In this document: in pieces, positions 1 through 7,574 of the stretch | Layout: every line of letters begins with the position of its first letter | Numbering within the stretch: position 1 is the first letter of the stretch | Assembly: GCA_033720735.1 (NCBI GenBank) | Contig: JAWWBX010000063.1 | Coordinates: forward strand, 1 to 17,889 | DNA length: 17,889 bases | Direction of reading: 5' to 3' | Source of the DNA: B8-G4 sp033720735 | GTDB lineage: Bacteria > Bacteroidota > Bacteroidia > Chitinophagales > Saprospiraceae | Position numbers and translations under genes: made by a program | Notes under the pieces: generated by a model | What the model was told of the DNA's origin: nothing | Databases searched by the model: none | What the model saw: the letters and a program-made list of their open reading frames with translations, nothing else

Positions 1-1094
1 AGCAGAAGCGCCTCACCGGGGTTGCGGTCGACGCGGTGATCGACAGCGTCTCGGTCAAGACCACTTTCAAGGAGACACTTGCGGAGCAGGGCATCATCTT
101 CTGCTCATTCAGCGAGGCGGTCCAGGAGCACCCGGAACTGGTCAGGAAGTACCTCGGCACGGTGGTGCCCTACACCGATAATTACTTTGCGGCACTCAAT
201 TCGGCCGTCTTCAGCGACGGGTCGTTTTGCTACATCCCCAAAGGAGTGCACTGCCCGATGGAGTTGTCCACCTACTTCCGGATCAACACCGCCAATACCG
301 GTCAGTTTGAACGAACGCTGGTCATTGCAGAAGACAGCAGTTATGTCAGCTACCTGGAAGGCTGCACTGCTCCCATGCGCGATGAAAACCAGCTGCACGC
401 TGCCGTTGTCGAACTGATCGCCATGGATAATGCCTTCATCAAGTACTCCACAGTACAGAATTGGTACCCGGGTGACAAGGAGGGCAAAGGTGGCATCTAC
501 AACTTCGTCACCAAGCGCGGCATGTGTGCCGGGTATAAGAGCAAGATCAGCTGGACCCAGGTGGAAACCGGCTCGGCGATCACCTGGAAATACCCGAGCT
601 GTGTGCTCAAGGGTGACAAGTCGGTCGGCGAGTTCTATTCAATCGCTGTGACCAACAACCGCCAGCAAGCCGACACCGGGACCAAAATGCTGCACATCGG
701 CAAGGACACCCGCAGCACGATCATCTCGAAAGGGATCAGCGCCGGTGAAAGCCAGAACTCATACCGGGGCCTGGTGAAAGTCGGCAAGCGCGCCGCCAAC
801 GCGCACAACTACAGCCAGTGCGATTCACTGCTCATGGGCGACCGGTGCGGTGCACATACATTCCCGTATCTCGAAGTAGAAAATGAAACGGCCAAGGTCG
901 AACACGAGGCAACGACCTCGAAGATCGGCGAAGACCAGATGTTCTACTGTAAGCAGCGGGGCCTGAGTGAAGAAGATGCGATCAACCTGATCGTCAACGG
1001 ATATTGTAAAGAAGTATTCAACGAGCTGCCCATGGAGTTTGCGGTCGAAGCACAAAAGCTCCTCGCCGTGAGCCTGGAAGGCAGTGTCGGTTAA
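1..1094 (+). CDS. sufB: Fe-S cluster assembly scaffold protein SufB (5' partial)
   Basis: SufB is the core scaffold subunit of the cytoplasmic SufBC2D complex, on which Fe-S clusters are built. The frame is open from base 3, giving 363 visible residues. Compared with the usual length of about 480, roughly 110-120 N-terminal residues lie upstream of the window. The sequence is strongly SufB-like throughout. Recognisable segments are the FCSFSEAV stretch, the PMELSTYFRIN segment, QNWYPGDKEGKGGIYNF, the ISKGISAG turn of the beta-helix, and the C-terminal EHEATTSKIGEDQ and EFAVEAQKLLA segments. A GTG at 36 is only an internal valine, because homology continues upstream of it (LTGVAVDAV). The gene is the first visible member of a sufBCDSE-sufT-rrf2 operon, and sufC begins 14 bases after its stop. 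Identification rests on family recognition and is secure. Confidence 0.97.
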   Translation, partial: QKRLTGVAVDAVIDSVSVKTTFKETLAEQGIIFCSFSEAVQEHPELVRKYLGTVVPYTDNYFAALNSAVFSDGSFCYIPKGVHCPMELSTYFRINTANTGQFERTLVIAEDSSYVSYLEGCTAPMRDENQLHAAVVELIAMDNAFIKYSTVQNWYPGDKEGKGGIYNFVTKRGMCAGYKSKISWTQVETGSAITWKYPSCVLKGDKSVGEFYSIAVTNNRQQADTGTKMLHIGKDTRSTIISKGISAGESQNSYRGLVKVGKRAANAHNYSQCDSLLMGDRCGAHTFPYLEVENETAKVEHEATTSKIGEDQMFYCKQRGLSEEDAINLIVNGYCKEVFNELPMEFAVEAQKLLAVSLEGSVG

Positions 1095-1108
1095 ACAGCA
1101 TTCAAGAA

Positions 1109-1873
1109 ATGATACTATCGATCAAAGATCTGCACGTCTCAGTCGAAGACACACAAATCCTGAAAGGCGTTGACCTGGAGGTCAGGGCCGGCGAGGTGCA
1201 CGCGATCATGGGTCCGAATGGCAGCGGAAAGAGCACGCTCGCCCAGGTCATCGCGGGCAGGGAAGAGTATGAGGTGACGCAAGGCTCGATCACCTACCAG
1301 GGGCAGGACCTTCTCGAACTCGAGGTAGACGAGCGTGCCCTGGCGGGCATCTTCCTGGCCTTTCAATACCCGGTCGAGATCCCGGGTGTCAGTACTGCAC
1401 AGTTCCTGAAAAGCACCATCAACGCGATCCGCGAAGGACGTGGGCAGGAAGAACTGTCTGCGATCGAACTCCTCAAGCTGATGCGCAACAAGATCAAGAT
1501 GCTCGGGATGGACGAACAGTTCCTGAGCAGATCACTCAACGACGGGTTTTCCGGCGGGGAGAAGAAAAAGAACGAGATCCTGCAAATGGCCGTCCTCGAG
1601 CCGACGCTGGGCATTCTCGACGAAACCGATTCGGGCCTCGACATCGACGCCCTCAAGATCGTTGCCGACGGGGTCAACGCCCTCAAGAATGACAACAACG
1701 CCTTTGTGATCGTAACGCACTACCAGCGCTTGCTCAACTACATCGTGCCGGACTTCGTCCATGTCATCTATGACGGGCGCATCGTCAAATCCGGAGACAA
1801 GGATTTGGCCCTGCGCCTGGAAGCGGAAGGCTACGACTGGATCAAAAATGAAATGGCGGCCATCGCTGAATAA
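1109..1873 (+). CDS. sufC: Fe-S cluster assembly ATPase SufC
   Basis: SufC is the cytoplasmic ABC-type ATPase that drives conformational change of the SufBCD complex. The 254-residue length is normal for the family. Motifs appear in the expected order: Walker A GPNGSGKST at 35-43, Q-loop Gln86 (FQYPVEIPG), ABC signature SGGEKKK from 148, Walker B GILDE at 168-172 followed by the SufC-type TDSGLD D-loop, and H-loop His204. The SGGEKKKNEILQM and DETDSGLDIDALK blocks are characteristic of SufC and set it apart from transporter ATPases. The start at ATG 1109 places the first beta-strand (ILSIKDLHVS) correctly. The stop overlaps the sufD start by one base (TAATG), which suggests translational coupling. 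Confidence 0.98.
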   Translation: MILSIKDLHVSVEDTQILKGVDLEVRAGEVHAIMGPNGSGKSTLAQVIAGREEYEVTQGSITYQGQDLLELEVDERALAGIFLAFQYPVEIPGVSTAQFLKSTINAIREGRGQEELSAIELLKLMRNKIKMLGMDEQFLSRSLNDGFSGGEKKKNEILQMAVLEPTLGILDETDSGLDIDALKIVADGVNALKNDNNAFVIVTHYQRLLNYIVPDFVHVIYDGRIVKSGDKDLALRLEAEGYDWIKNEMAAIAE

Positions 1874-3213
1874 TGAACATGACTGCGACCACCACAGATA
1901 TCTATACGGGAGCGAAAGAAGCCTATCTCGCCCGCATCGACGCGCTGATCAGCGGAATGAACGGCATGGGCGACCACCCTGTCCATGCCCTGCGTCGGCA
2001 TGCACGGGCATCGCTGGACAACACGGCATTTCCCGACCGCAAGAATGAAGACTGGAAATACACTTCGGTGCGGAATCTTCTTGCCCAATCGTATGCCGAG
2101 CCTGAGATCACTTCGCCGACCGACGCACCGACAGCGACACCGGATGCCTGCACGTTGGTTTTCGTCAATGGCCGGTTCAATGCGCAGGGCTCCGATCCGT
2201 TGCCCGAGCATGTCTGGTTTGGCACACTCCGGGAGGCCCTCGGCCAATCCCGCGTAGCGGAAAGTGTCCAGGCTGCAACGCAGCGTATCCTGTCCGAACC
2301 CTTACCCGTATTTGACGCGCTCGCAGTGGGTCTCGCTCCCGACATCTACGTGCTCGCCGTTGATGACAATGCCCGGGTGGAAAAACCAGTCCGCCTGGTG
2401 CATCAACGCGCAACCGGGGACCAGGCGGTCCAGAGCAACAGCAGTCTGATCACCTGCGTTGGCCGCGGCGCAGAAATTGAACTGATCGAATGGCACGCGA
2501 GCGCCTCACCGGGGAATGCCAGCTACGTCAATGCAAGCCATAAAATGCTGGTCGGCGACGGAGCTACGTGCAACGTGTATCGATTACAGATGACAGCCCC
2601 TGACATCCACCTGATCGCAAACACGAAGATCTTCCAGGAGCGCGACAGCGTGGCTGGCGTCTATTCGGCAGAACTCGGAGCCAAACTCATGCGCCACAAC
2701 CTGCATGTGCTGCATGAAGGCACCAATATCACGACCAACCTCTACGGCGTCTTCATCGCCGGCGAGGGCCAGCACACCGATACGCAAAGTTTTATCGATC
2801 ACGCAATCCCGCACTGCCAGAGCAACGAACTGTACAAGGGGATCCTGGCCGGCAATGGCCGCGGGGTGTTCAACGGCAAGATCATCGTGCGTCAGGATGC
2901 CCAGAAGACCAATGCCTTTCAGCAAAACAGCACCCTGGTCCTGTCCCCAAATGCCGTCATGGACAGCAAGCCTCAACTCGAGATCTATGCCGACGACGTG
3001 CGGTGCAGCCATGGTGCGACCATCGGACAGCTCGATGAGGAGGCGCTCTTCTACCTGCGCTCACGTGGATTGTCTGCGTCCAGAGCTGGCGCGTTGCTCC
3101 AGAAAGCATTCGTGCAGGATGTCCTCGACCACTTTCCAAATCAGGAGATCGCGGGTACGGTCAGCAAACACATCGATTCTGTGATGTCTCACATCAGTGT
3201 ATCCGGATCATGA
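1873..3213 (+). CDS. sufD: Fe-S cluster assembly protein SufD
   Basis: SufD is the SufB paralogue that forms the SufB-SufD heterodimer with two SufC subunits and takes part in iron acquisition and cluster assembly in the cytoplasm. It is 446 residues long, in the family range. Diagnostic features are the N-terminal FPDRKNEDWKYTSV segment (about 54-68), the C-terminal beta-helix with GVFNGKIIVRQDAQKTNAFQ (about 331-350), and DDVRCSHGATIGQLDEEALF. In that last segment C378 and H380 match the conserved cysteine/histidine region near the SufB-SufD interface. The ATG at 1873 overlaps the sufC stop, and the gene ends in an ATGA overlap with sufS. N-terminal conservation is weaker, as is usual for SufD. 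Confidence 0.96.
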   Translation: MNMTATTTDIYTGAKEAYLARIDALISGMNGMGDHPVHALRRHARASLDNTAFPDRKNEDWKYTSVRNLLAQSYAEPEITSPTDAPTATPDACTLVFVNGRFNAQGSDPLPEHVWFGTLREALGQSRVAESVQAATQRILSEPLPVFDALAVGLAPDIYVLAVDDNARVEKPVRLVHQRATGDQAVQSNSSLITCVGRGAEIELIEWHASASPGNASYVNASHKMLVGDGATCNVYRLQMTAPDIHLIANTKIFQERDSVAGVYSAELGAKLMRHNLHVLHEGTNITTNLYGVFIAGEGQHTDTQSFIDHAIPHCQSNELYKGILAGNGRGVFNGKIIVRQDAQKTNAFQQNSTLVLSPNAVMDSKPQLEIYADDVRCSHGATIGQLDEEALFYLRSRGLSASRAGALLQKAFVQDVLDHFPNQEIAGTVSKHIDSVMSHISVSGS

Positions 3214-4463
3214 GCACGCCGGCCACAAGTCGGACGTCCTCCACTGCGCCTCCTGTGGCAGCAATCCGGGCAGATTTTCCGCTGTTGCAACGGACGATGC
3301 ACGGACAGCCACTGGCCTTCCTTGACAATGCCGCCTCCAGTCAGAAACCGCGGCAGGTGATCGATGCGATCAGTCAATACTATCAGTCCGAACATGCCAA
3401 TGTGCACCGGGGTGTCTACGAGATCAGTGCAGCAGCGACCGAGGCGTTTGAAGCCACCCGGGAGGCCACCCGCCGTTACATCGGTGCGGCCAGCACCAAA
3501 GAGATCATCTTCACCAAGGGGACCACGGAAAGCATCAATCTGGTCGCCAGCTGCTTCGAACGCGCGATCCTGAAACCCGGCGACGAGGTGCTTATCAGCA
3601 TGATGGAGCACCACTCCAATATCGTACCGTGGCAGATCGCGTGCGAGCAAGCAGGGGCGCACATCCGCGCCATCCCGGTCGACAGCGCCGGAGAGCTGGT
3701 CCTGGACGATCTGGACACCCTGCTCAATGAACGCACCCGGATCGTGGCGCTGGTGCACGTTTCCAATACGCTGGGGACGATCAACCCGGTCGAACGCATC
3801 ATCGCGGCCGCCCATGCACGCAACATTCCTGTGCTGCTGGACGGAGCACAAGCCATGCCGCACATGCGGGTGGATGTGCAGGCCCTCGACGTCGATTTTT
3901 ACGCGTTTTCCGCACACAAGATGTACGGCCCGACCGGCGTCGGTGTGCTGTACGGCAAGGAAGACTGGCTCGACCGGCTGCCCCCCTACCAGGGAGGCGG
4001 TGAAATGATCCGCGAGGTGCGCATCGACAAGACCGAATACAATGAACTGCCCTTCAAGTTTGAAGCCGGTACGCCCAACATCGCAGGTGTCATTGGATTA
4101 CACGCTGCCATCAGCTACCTCGAGGCCCTGCCCTGGGAGGTGGTAGAGCAACACGAAGCGCAGATCCTGGGCCATGCGACTGAACTGCTGAATCAGGTCA
4201 GCGGCTTGCGCATCGTCGGCACGGCTGGTCAGAAGACCAGTGTGATCTCCTTTACGGTCGATGATGTGCACCCGCATGATATCGGCACCTTGCTCGACCA
4301 GCAGGGCATTGCGGTACGCACCGGCCATCACTGTACCGAGCCCCTGATGCGCCATTTCGGGATCCATGGTACCGTCCGTGCCTCCTTTGGCATCTACAAC
4401 ACAATTGAAGAAACCGAACGGCTGTACACGGCAGTGAACAAGGCCGTCAACATGTTGCGATAG
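3210..4463 (+). CDS. sufS: cysteine desulfurase SufS (class II, PLP-dependent)
   Basis: SufS removes sulfur from L-cysteine as an enzyme persulfide, leaving alanine, and passes it to SufE and the SufBCD scaffold. The 417-residue protein has the class II desulfurase layout: an N-terminal FLDNAASSQKP segment, the EHHSNIVPW block with the PLP-stacking histidine, and LDGAQAMPHM with the Asp that contacts the PLP pyridine. The PLP lysine is K237 in FSAHKMYGPTG, and the catalytic cysteine is C375 in RTGHHCTEPLM on a short loop typical of SufS-type rather than IscS-type enzymes. The immediately following sufE supports the assignment. The start is ATG 3210, overlapping the sufD stop by four bases. 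About 17 N-terminal residues are Ser/Thr/Pro/Ala-rich and likely disordered. Confidence 0.98.
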   Translation: MSTPATSRTSSTAPPVAAIRADFPLLQRTMHGQPLAFLDNAASSQKPRQVIDAISQYYQSEHANVHRGVYEISAAATEAFEATREATRRYIGAASTKEIIFTKGTTESINLVASCFERAILKPGDEVLISMMEHHSNIVPWQIACEQAGAHIRAIPVDSAGELVLDDLDTLLNERTRIVALVHVSNTLGTINPVERIIAAAHARNIPVLLDGAQAMPHMRVDVQALDVDFYAFSAHKMYGPTGVGVLYGKEDWLDRLPPYQGGGEMIREVRIDKTEYNELPFKFEAGTPNIAGVIGLHAAISYLEALPWEVVEQHEAQILGHATELLNQVSGLRIVGTAGQKTSVISFTVDDVHPHDIGTLLDQQGIAVRTGHHCTEPLMRHFGIHGTVRASFGIYNTIEETERLYTAVNKAVNMLR

Positions 4464-4464
4464 G

Positions 4465-4896
4465 ATGTCCGGAACGATAGAGCAAATACAGCGGGAGATT
4501 GTCGATGAGTTCTCATTTTTCAGCAACTGGACTGACAAGTATGAGTACCTGATCGACATGGGCAAGAACCTGCCGCTGATCGACCCGGCATATAAAACGG
4601 AAGACCATCTGATCAAAGGCTGTCAAAGCCGGGTGTGGCTGCATGCCGACCTCGATCAGGGCCGCGTAAAGTTTACGGCCGACAGCGAGGCGGTCATCAC
4701 GAAAGGCATTATCGCCTTGCTTGTGCGCGCGCTGTCGGGTCAGCGTCCGGAGGACATTGCCACCGCCGACCTCCACTTTATTGACGAGATCGGGCTCAAG
4801 GAGCACCTGTCTCCCACCCGATCCAACGGGCTGGCACACATGGTGCGCAAAATGAAAATGTACGGCCTGGCCTTCACCGCAAATGTGGGCAAATGA
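4465..4896 (+). CDS. sufE: sulfur acceptor protein SufE
   Basis: SufE accepts persulfide sulfur from SufS and stimulates its activity, acting in the cytoplasm. The protein has 143 residues, close to the usual length. The active cysteine is C53 in the family motif LIKGCQSRVWL. The N-terminal helix with FSFFSNWTDKYEYLIDMGK (16-34) and the segment PLIDPAYKTEDHLI match SufE well. One base separates the sufS stop from this ATG, and the stop overlaps the next gene (ATGA). A SufE-type partner, together with the absence of any SufU-like gene here, indicates the SufS-SufE branch of the pathway. Confidence 0.97.
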   Translation: MSGTIEQIQREIVDEFSFFSNWTDKYEYLIDMGKNLPLIDPAYKTEDHLIKGCQSRVWLHADLDQGRVKFTADSEAVITKGIIALLVRALSGQRPEDIATADLHFIDEIGLKEHLSPTRSNGLAHMVRKMKMYGLAFTANVGK

Positions 4897-5216
4897 ACCA
4901 GGGCGCAGACAAGGCAGCGATCAAGGAACGGGCTCTGGAAGCCATCAAGGAGATCTACGATCCCGAGATCCCGGTCGACATCTACGAGCTCGGCCTGATC
5001 TACGAGCTTGAGATCGATGAGCAGGGTGTCGCCCACGTGCAGATGACGTTGACCTCACCGGCGTGTCCGGTGGCGGAATCGCTGCCGGCCGAGGTGCATC
5101 AGAAACTCCTGACCGTCGACGGGATCACCGATGTGAATCTGCAGCTGGTGTGGAGTCCGCCATGGTCGAAGGAAAGAATGAGCGATACAGCCAGGTTGAC
5201 CTTAAATATGTTTTGA
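4893..5216 (+). CDS. sufT: SUF-associated DUF59/MIP18-family protein (SufT-like)
   Basis: This is a 107-residue single-domain DUF59 (MIP18/PaaD-like) protein. SUF operons commonly carry such a gene, called SufT, implicated in maturation or delivery of Fe-S clusters to target proteins. The diagnostic segments are IYDPEIPVDIYELGLIY (21-37) and the conserved cysteine C58 in LTSPACPVAE. The C-terminal half has the expected VNLQLVWSPPWSKERMS pattern. The ATG overlaps the sufE stop by four bases, and the next gene starts one base after this stop. The family and operon position are clear. The exact biochemical step is known only in outline, and whether the protein binds a cluster itself cannot be read from the sequence. 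Confidence 0.93.
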   Translation: MNQGADKAAIKERALEAIKEIYDPEIPVDIYELGLIYELEIDEQGVAHVQMTLTSPACPVAESLPAEVHQKLLTVDGITDVNLQLVWSPPWSKERMSDTARLTLNMF

Positions 5217-5217
5217 T

Positions 5218-5694
5218 ATGAAGATCTCGGCAAAAGACGAATACGGGCTGCGCATTCTGCTGCGTATCGCACGGCACACTGAATCTGAGGGGATCACCAT
5301 TGCCCGGATCAGCGAGGCAGAGGGCCTCAGTGAGCCGTACGTCGCCAAGATCACCCGCATGCTGCGGCTTTCGGGGTTTGTGCAAAGCACGCGTGGCACG
5401 CGCGGCGGTTACGTGCTGTCCAAACCGGCCAACGAAATCCGTATCAGCGAAGTGCTGCGCGCGTTGGATGGGGCCTTGTACGACGAGTCGTTCTGCAGCG
5501 ATCACAGCGGCAAGGAGTCTTTCTGCAATAATTCCGTGGGATGTTCGGTCCGTTCACTGTGGCGCATGCTCCAGGGCAAGATCGATCAGATCCTCGACAG
5601 CATCACGGTCGCCGATCTGATTGGAGACACCAATCCCTTCACGGCACATCACAAGATCAGGACCCTGCGCACCCCGGCTACGACGAACGGCTAA
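5218..5694 (+). CDS. Rrf2-family transcriptional regulator, probable Fe-S sensor of the suf operon
   Basis: This is a 158-residue Rrf2-type winged-helix regulator. The N-terminus MKISAKDEYGLRILL, the recognition helix region GLSEPYVAKITRMLR (36-50) and the wing RGTRGGYVLSKP (59-70) match the IscR/NsrR/RsrR group. Three cysteines, C93, C103 and C109, lie in the loop before the dimerisation helix, where IscR and NsrR hold their clusters. The first spacing here is nine residues, compared with five in IscR and NsrR. Cluster binding is therefore plausible but inferred. The gene is the last of the suf operon, one base after sufT, which suggests feedback control of that operon. I cannot name an orthologue with certainty. 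Its 3' end overlaps the convergent dehydrogenase gene by 17 bases. Confidence 0.92.
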   Translation: MKISAKDEYGLRILLRIARHTESEGITIARISEAEGLSEPYVAKITRMLRLSGFVQSTRGTRGGYVLSKPANEIRISEVLRALDGALYDESFCSDHSGKESFCNNSVGCSVRSLWRMLQGKIDQILDSITVADLIGDTNPFTAHHKIRTLRTPATTNG

Positions 5695-6577
5695 ACCGGT
5701 CCGCGACAACGAGGTCTTTCGAACCCGCTTCGTAGAGATAGAAGCCCTCTCCCGTCTTCCTGCCGAGTTTGCCGGCGGTGACCATATTGACCAGGAGCGG
5801 ACATGGGGCATATTTGGGATTGCCGAAGCCTTCGTGCAGCACCTGCAGAATGGCGAGGCACACATCCAGGCCAATAAAGTCCGCCAGTTGAAGCGGCCCC
5901 ATCGGATGCGCCATCCCCAGTTTCATCACCGTGTCGATTTCCTCGACGCCAGCGACGCCTTCGTAGAGCGTGTGGATGGCCTCATTGAGCATGGGCATCA
6001 GGATCCGGTTGGCGACAAATCCCGGATAGTCATTGACCTCGACCGGCACCTTGCCCAGATCCCTGGAAAGCTGCATCACTGTCTGCGTCACCTCGTCAGA
6101 TGTGGCATACCCGCGGATGACCTCTACCAACTTCATCACCGGCACGGGATTCATGAAGTGCATGCCGATGACGCGGTCAGGGCGCTGTGTTGCCGCGCCA
6201 ATGCGCGTAATCGAAATGGATGAGGTGTTGGTCGCCAGGATGGCGTGGTCCGGCGCATGCTGATCCAGCTCTTCGAAGATGCGCAATTTGATCTCCATGC
6301 GCTCGGTTGCCGCCTCAATGATCAGGTCGGCATTTGCAACGGCCTCCTGCACATTGGTACTCCGACCGATGCGATCCAGCGTTTCCTGCTTGTCCGCCTC
6401 GCTGATCTTCTCTTTGGCGACCATGCGATCCAGGTTGCGCGAGATCGTCTGCAGGGCCCGCTCCAGCGCATCCGCCTCGATATCGACCAGTGTCACTGCA
6501 TACCCGTGCATGGCGCACACATGCGCAATCCCGTTGCCCATCGTGCCGGCTCCGATCACTGCAATCTGTTTGATCAT
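5678..6577 (-). CDS. hbd: 3-hydroxybutyryl-CoA dehydrogenase (3-hydroxyacyl-CoA dehydrogenase family)
   Basis: The enzyme interconverts (S)-3-hydroxyacyl-CoA and 3-oxoacyl-CoA with NAD(P), in short-chain fatty acid or butanoate metabolism. The 299 residues form the normal two-domain protein. The N-terminal Rossmann fold starts with the dinucleotide loop GAGTMG at 9-14. The catalytic pair is H140 (GMHFMNP) and E152 (LVEVIRG), with N190 in YPGFVANRIL and the serines of NTSSISIT near 119-122. The C-terminal domain has MKLGMAHPMGPLQLADFIGLD and ends GRKTGEGFY. Fused FadB-type enzymes are much longer, so this is a stand-alone dehydrogenase. It is convergent with the Rrf2 gene and divergent from the next operon. 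Whether it runs in the butanoate, beta-oxidation or PHB direction cannot be told from this context. Confidence 0.95.
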   Translation of the reverse strand: MIKQIAVIGAGTMGNGIAHVCAMHGYAVTLVDIEADALERALQTISRNLDRMVAKEKISEADKQETLDRIGRSTNVQEAVANADLIIEAATERMEIKLRIFEELDQHAPDHAILATNTSSISITRIGAATQRPDRVIGMHFMNPVPVMKLVEVIRGYATSDEVTQTVMQLSRDLGKVPVEVNDYPGFVANRILMPMLNEAIHTLYEGVAGVEEIDTVMKLGMAHPMGPLQLADFIGLDVCLAILQVLHEGFGNPKYAPCPLLVNMVTAGKLGRKTGEGFYLYEAGSKDLVVADRFSRSS

Positions 6578-6599
6578 GATCCCGTTGATTGATCCGGGG

Positions 6600-6616
6600 C
6601 GAATTTAGAAAATTCG
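6600..6616. promoter_or_regulatory. perfect 7-3-7 inverted repeat in a divergent intergenic region (possible operator)
   Basis: The sequence CGAATTTAGAAAATTCG is a perfect inverted repeat with 7-base arms around a 3-base centre. It lies in the 49-base gap between the divergent dehydrogenase (start 6577) and secreted-protein (start 6627) genes. The size and symmetry suit a dimeric repressor. The right arm ends only 10 bases before the + strand ATG. A role as operator is inferred; with an AT-rich core, chance occurrence is possible. Confidence 0.35.
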
Positions 6617-6626
6617 ATCTTAGCGC

Positions 6627-7574
6627 ATGCTCCGTTCGACATGGCTCGTGATGATGATCTCCATCGGCCTGGGTGCCACCCGCGCCCAGGTCGCGGACTC
6701 GGCGATCACCCGGGCGGTGGCCGCCGCCGTACAACTCGATTCGGTCGTGATCACCGCAACCCGGCAGGGCTTTGACGTCGAGGACTTCATTCGCCTGGTG
6801 CAACGTGATCAGTCCCTCTACCGGGCTTTTAAGAATTTGCGATTCATCTCGCATACATTCACCACCGACATGGCTTTTGTGGATCGCAAGGACGCCATCC
6901 AGGGCACCTACACCAGTGAGAACGTCCAATCCGTGGAAGGCAACTGCCGCACGATGCAGATCGTCAGCGAAAGGGCTACCGGCAACTTCTACCGGGGACG
7001 CAAGCAAAAGCTCCGCTACTACACAGCAGAACTGTATGACCGCGTTTTTGTCACGCACGGACGTGTCTGTGCAACCGAGATCGATACGCTCCGAAACGAT
7101 CTCCCGGAGGACGCCGACAAGACCGACGGGCACATCACCGAGCTGAAGAAGCTGATCTTTACACCTGGCCGGCAATCCAATGTCCCCCTGATCGGCAAAA
7201 AGACCGAAGTCTTTTCCGAGCGCATGTTGCCTTACTACAATTTCGAGATCAATTCGGACACATATGAGGGAGTACCCGTGTATGTTTTCGTCGCGCGGGT
7301 GCGGGATGCGTATGTGGACAAGGGCGGCAAGACCGTCTTTCGCGAGCTTATCACCTACTTCGCCAAACAGGATTTCCAGGTGGTGGCGCGCCGTTATCAT
7401 CTGGCACACCGCAACGCACTGTATGCGTTCGATGTGCGCATGCGCATCGACCTGACCAGGGTGGCCGGGGAGTACTACCCGACGCTGGTCCGCTATGACG
7501 GCACGTGGAATGTACCCGGCAAACGGCGTGAAACCGGTACGTTTGAAGTGCGCTTACGAGATTTTGCCTCATGA
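6627..7574 (+). CDS. uncharacterised secreted protein, first gene of a sugar-kinase/PFK operon
   Basis: I do not recognise a named family. The 315-residue protein begins with a signal peptide (hydrophobic 6-17, likely cleavage after ATRA at 20, before Q21), so it is probably periplasmic or outer-membrane associated. A short segment LDSVVITATRQGFDVEDFI (37-55) resembles the LD-x-VVVTA signature common at the N-termini of Bacteroidota TonB-linked proteins. The rest looks beta-rich, with alternating polar and aromatic residues (for example RKQKLRYYTAELYDRVFV). There is no transmembrane segment after the signal and no lipobox. An in-frame TAG at 6621 just upstream limits the start to ATG 6627. 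The stop overlaps the sugar kinase start (ATGA), so the two are probably co-translated. Confidence 0.85.
   Translation: MLRSTWLVMMISIGLGATRAQVADSAITRAVAAAVQLDSVVITATRQGFDVEDFIRLVQRDQSLYRAFKNLRFISHTFTTDMAFVDRKDAIQGTYTSENVQSVEGNCRTMQIVSERATGNFYRGRKQKLRYYTAELYDRVFVTHGRVCATEIDTLRNDLPEDADKTDGHITELKKLIFTPGRQSNVPLIGKKTEVFSERMLPYYNFEINSDTYEGVPVYVFVARVRDAYVDKGGKTVFRELITYFAKQDFQVVARRYHLAHRNALYAFDVRMRIDLTRVAGEYYPTLVRYDGTWNVPGKRRETGTFEVRLRDFAS

Noticed and set aside
36..1094. GTG at 36 as the start of sufB
   Set aside because: SufB-like sequence continues upstream in the same frame to base 3, so the gene is simply cut by the window edge.
6572..6581. Palindrome GATCATGATC as an operator
   Set aside because: It includes the dehydrogenase start codon and GATC-rich words are frequent in this DNA, so chance is the simpler explanation.
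6315..7409. 364-codon minus-strand open frame
   Set aside because: It runs antisense across both the dehydrogenase and the secreted-protein genes, shows no family motifs, and appears to be a by-product of GC-rich codon use.
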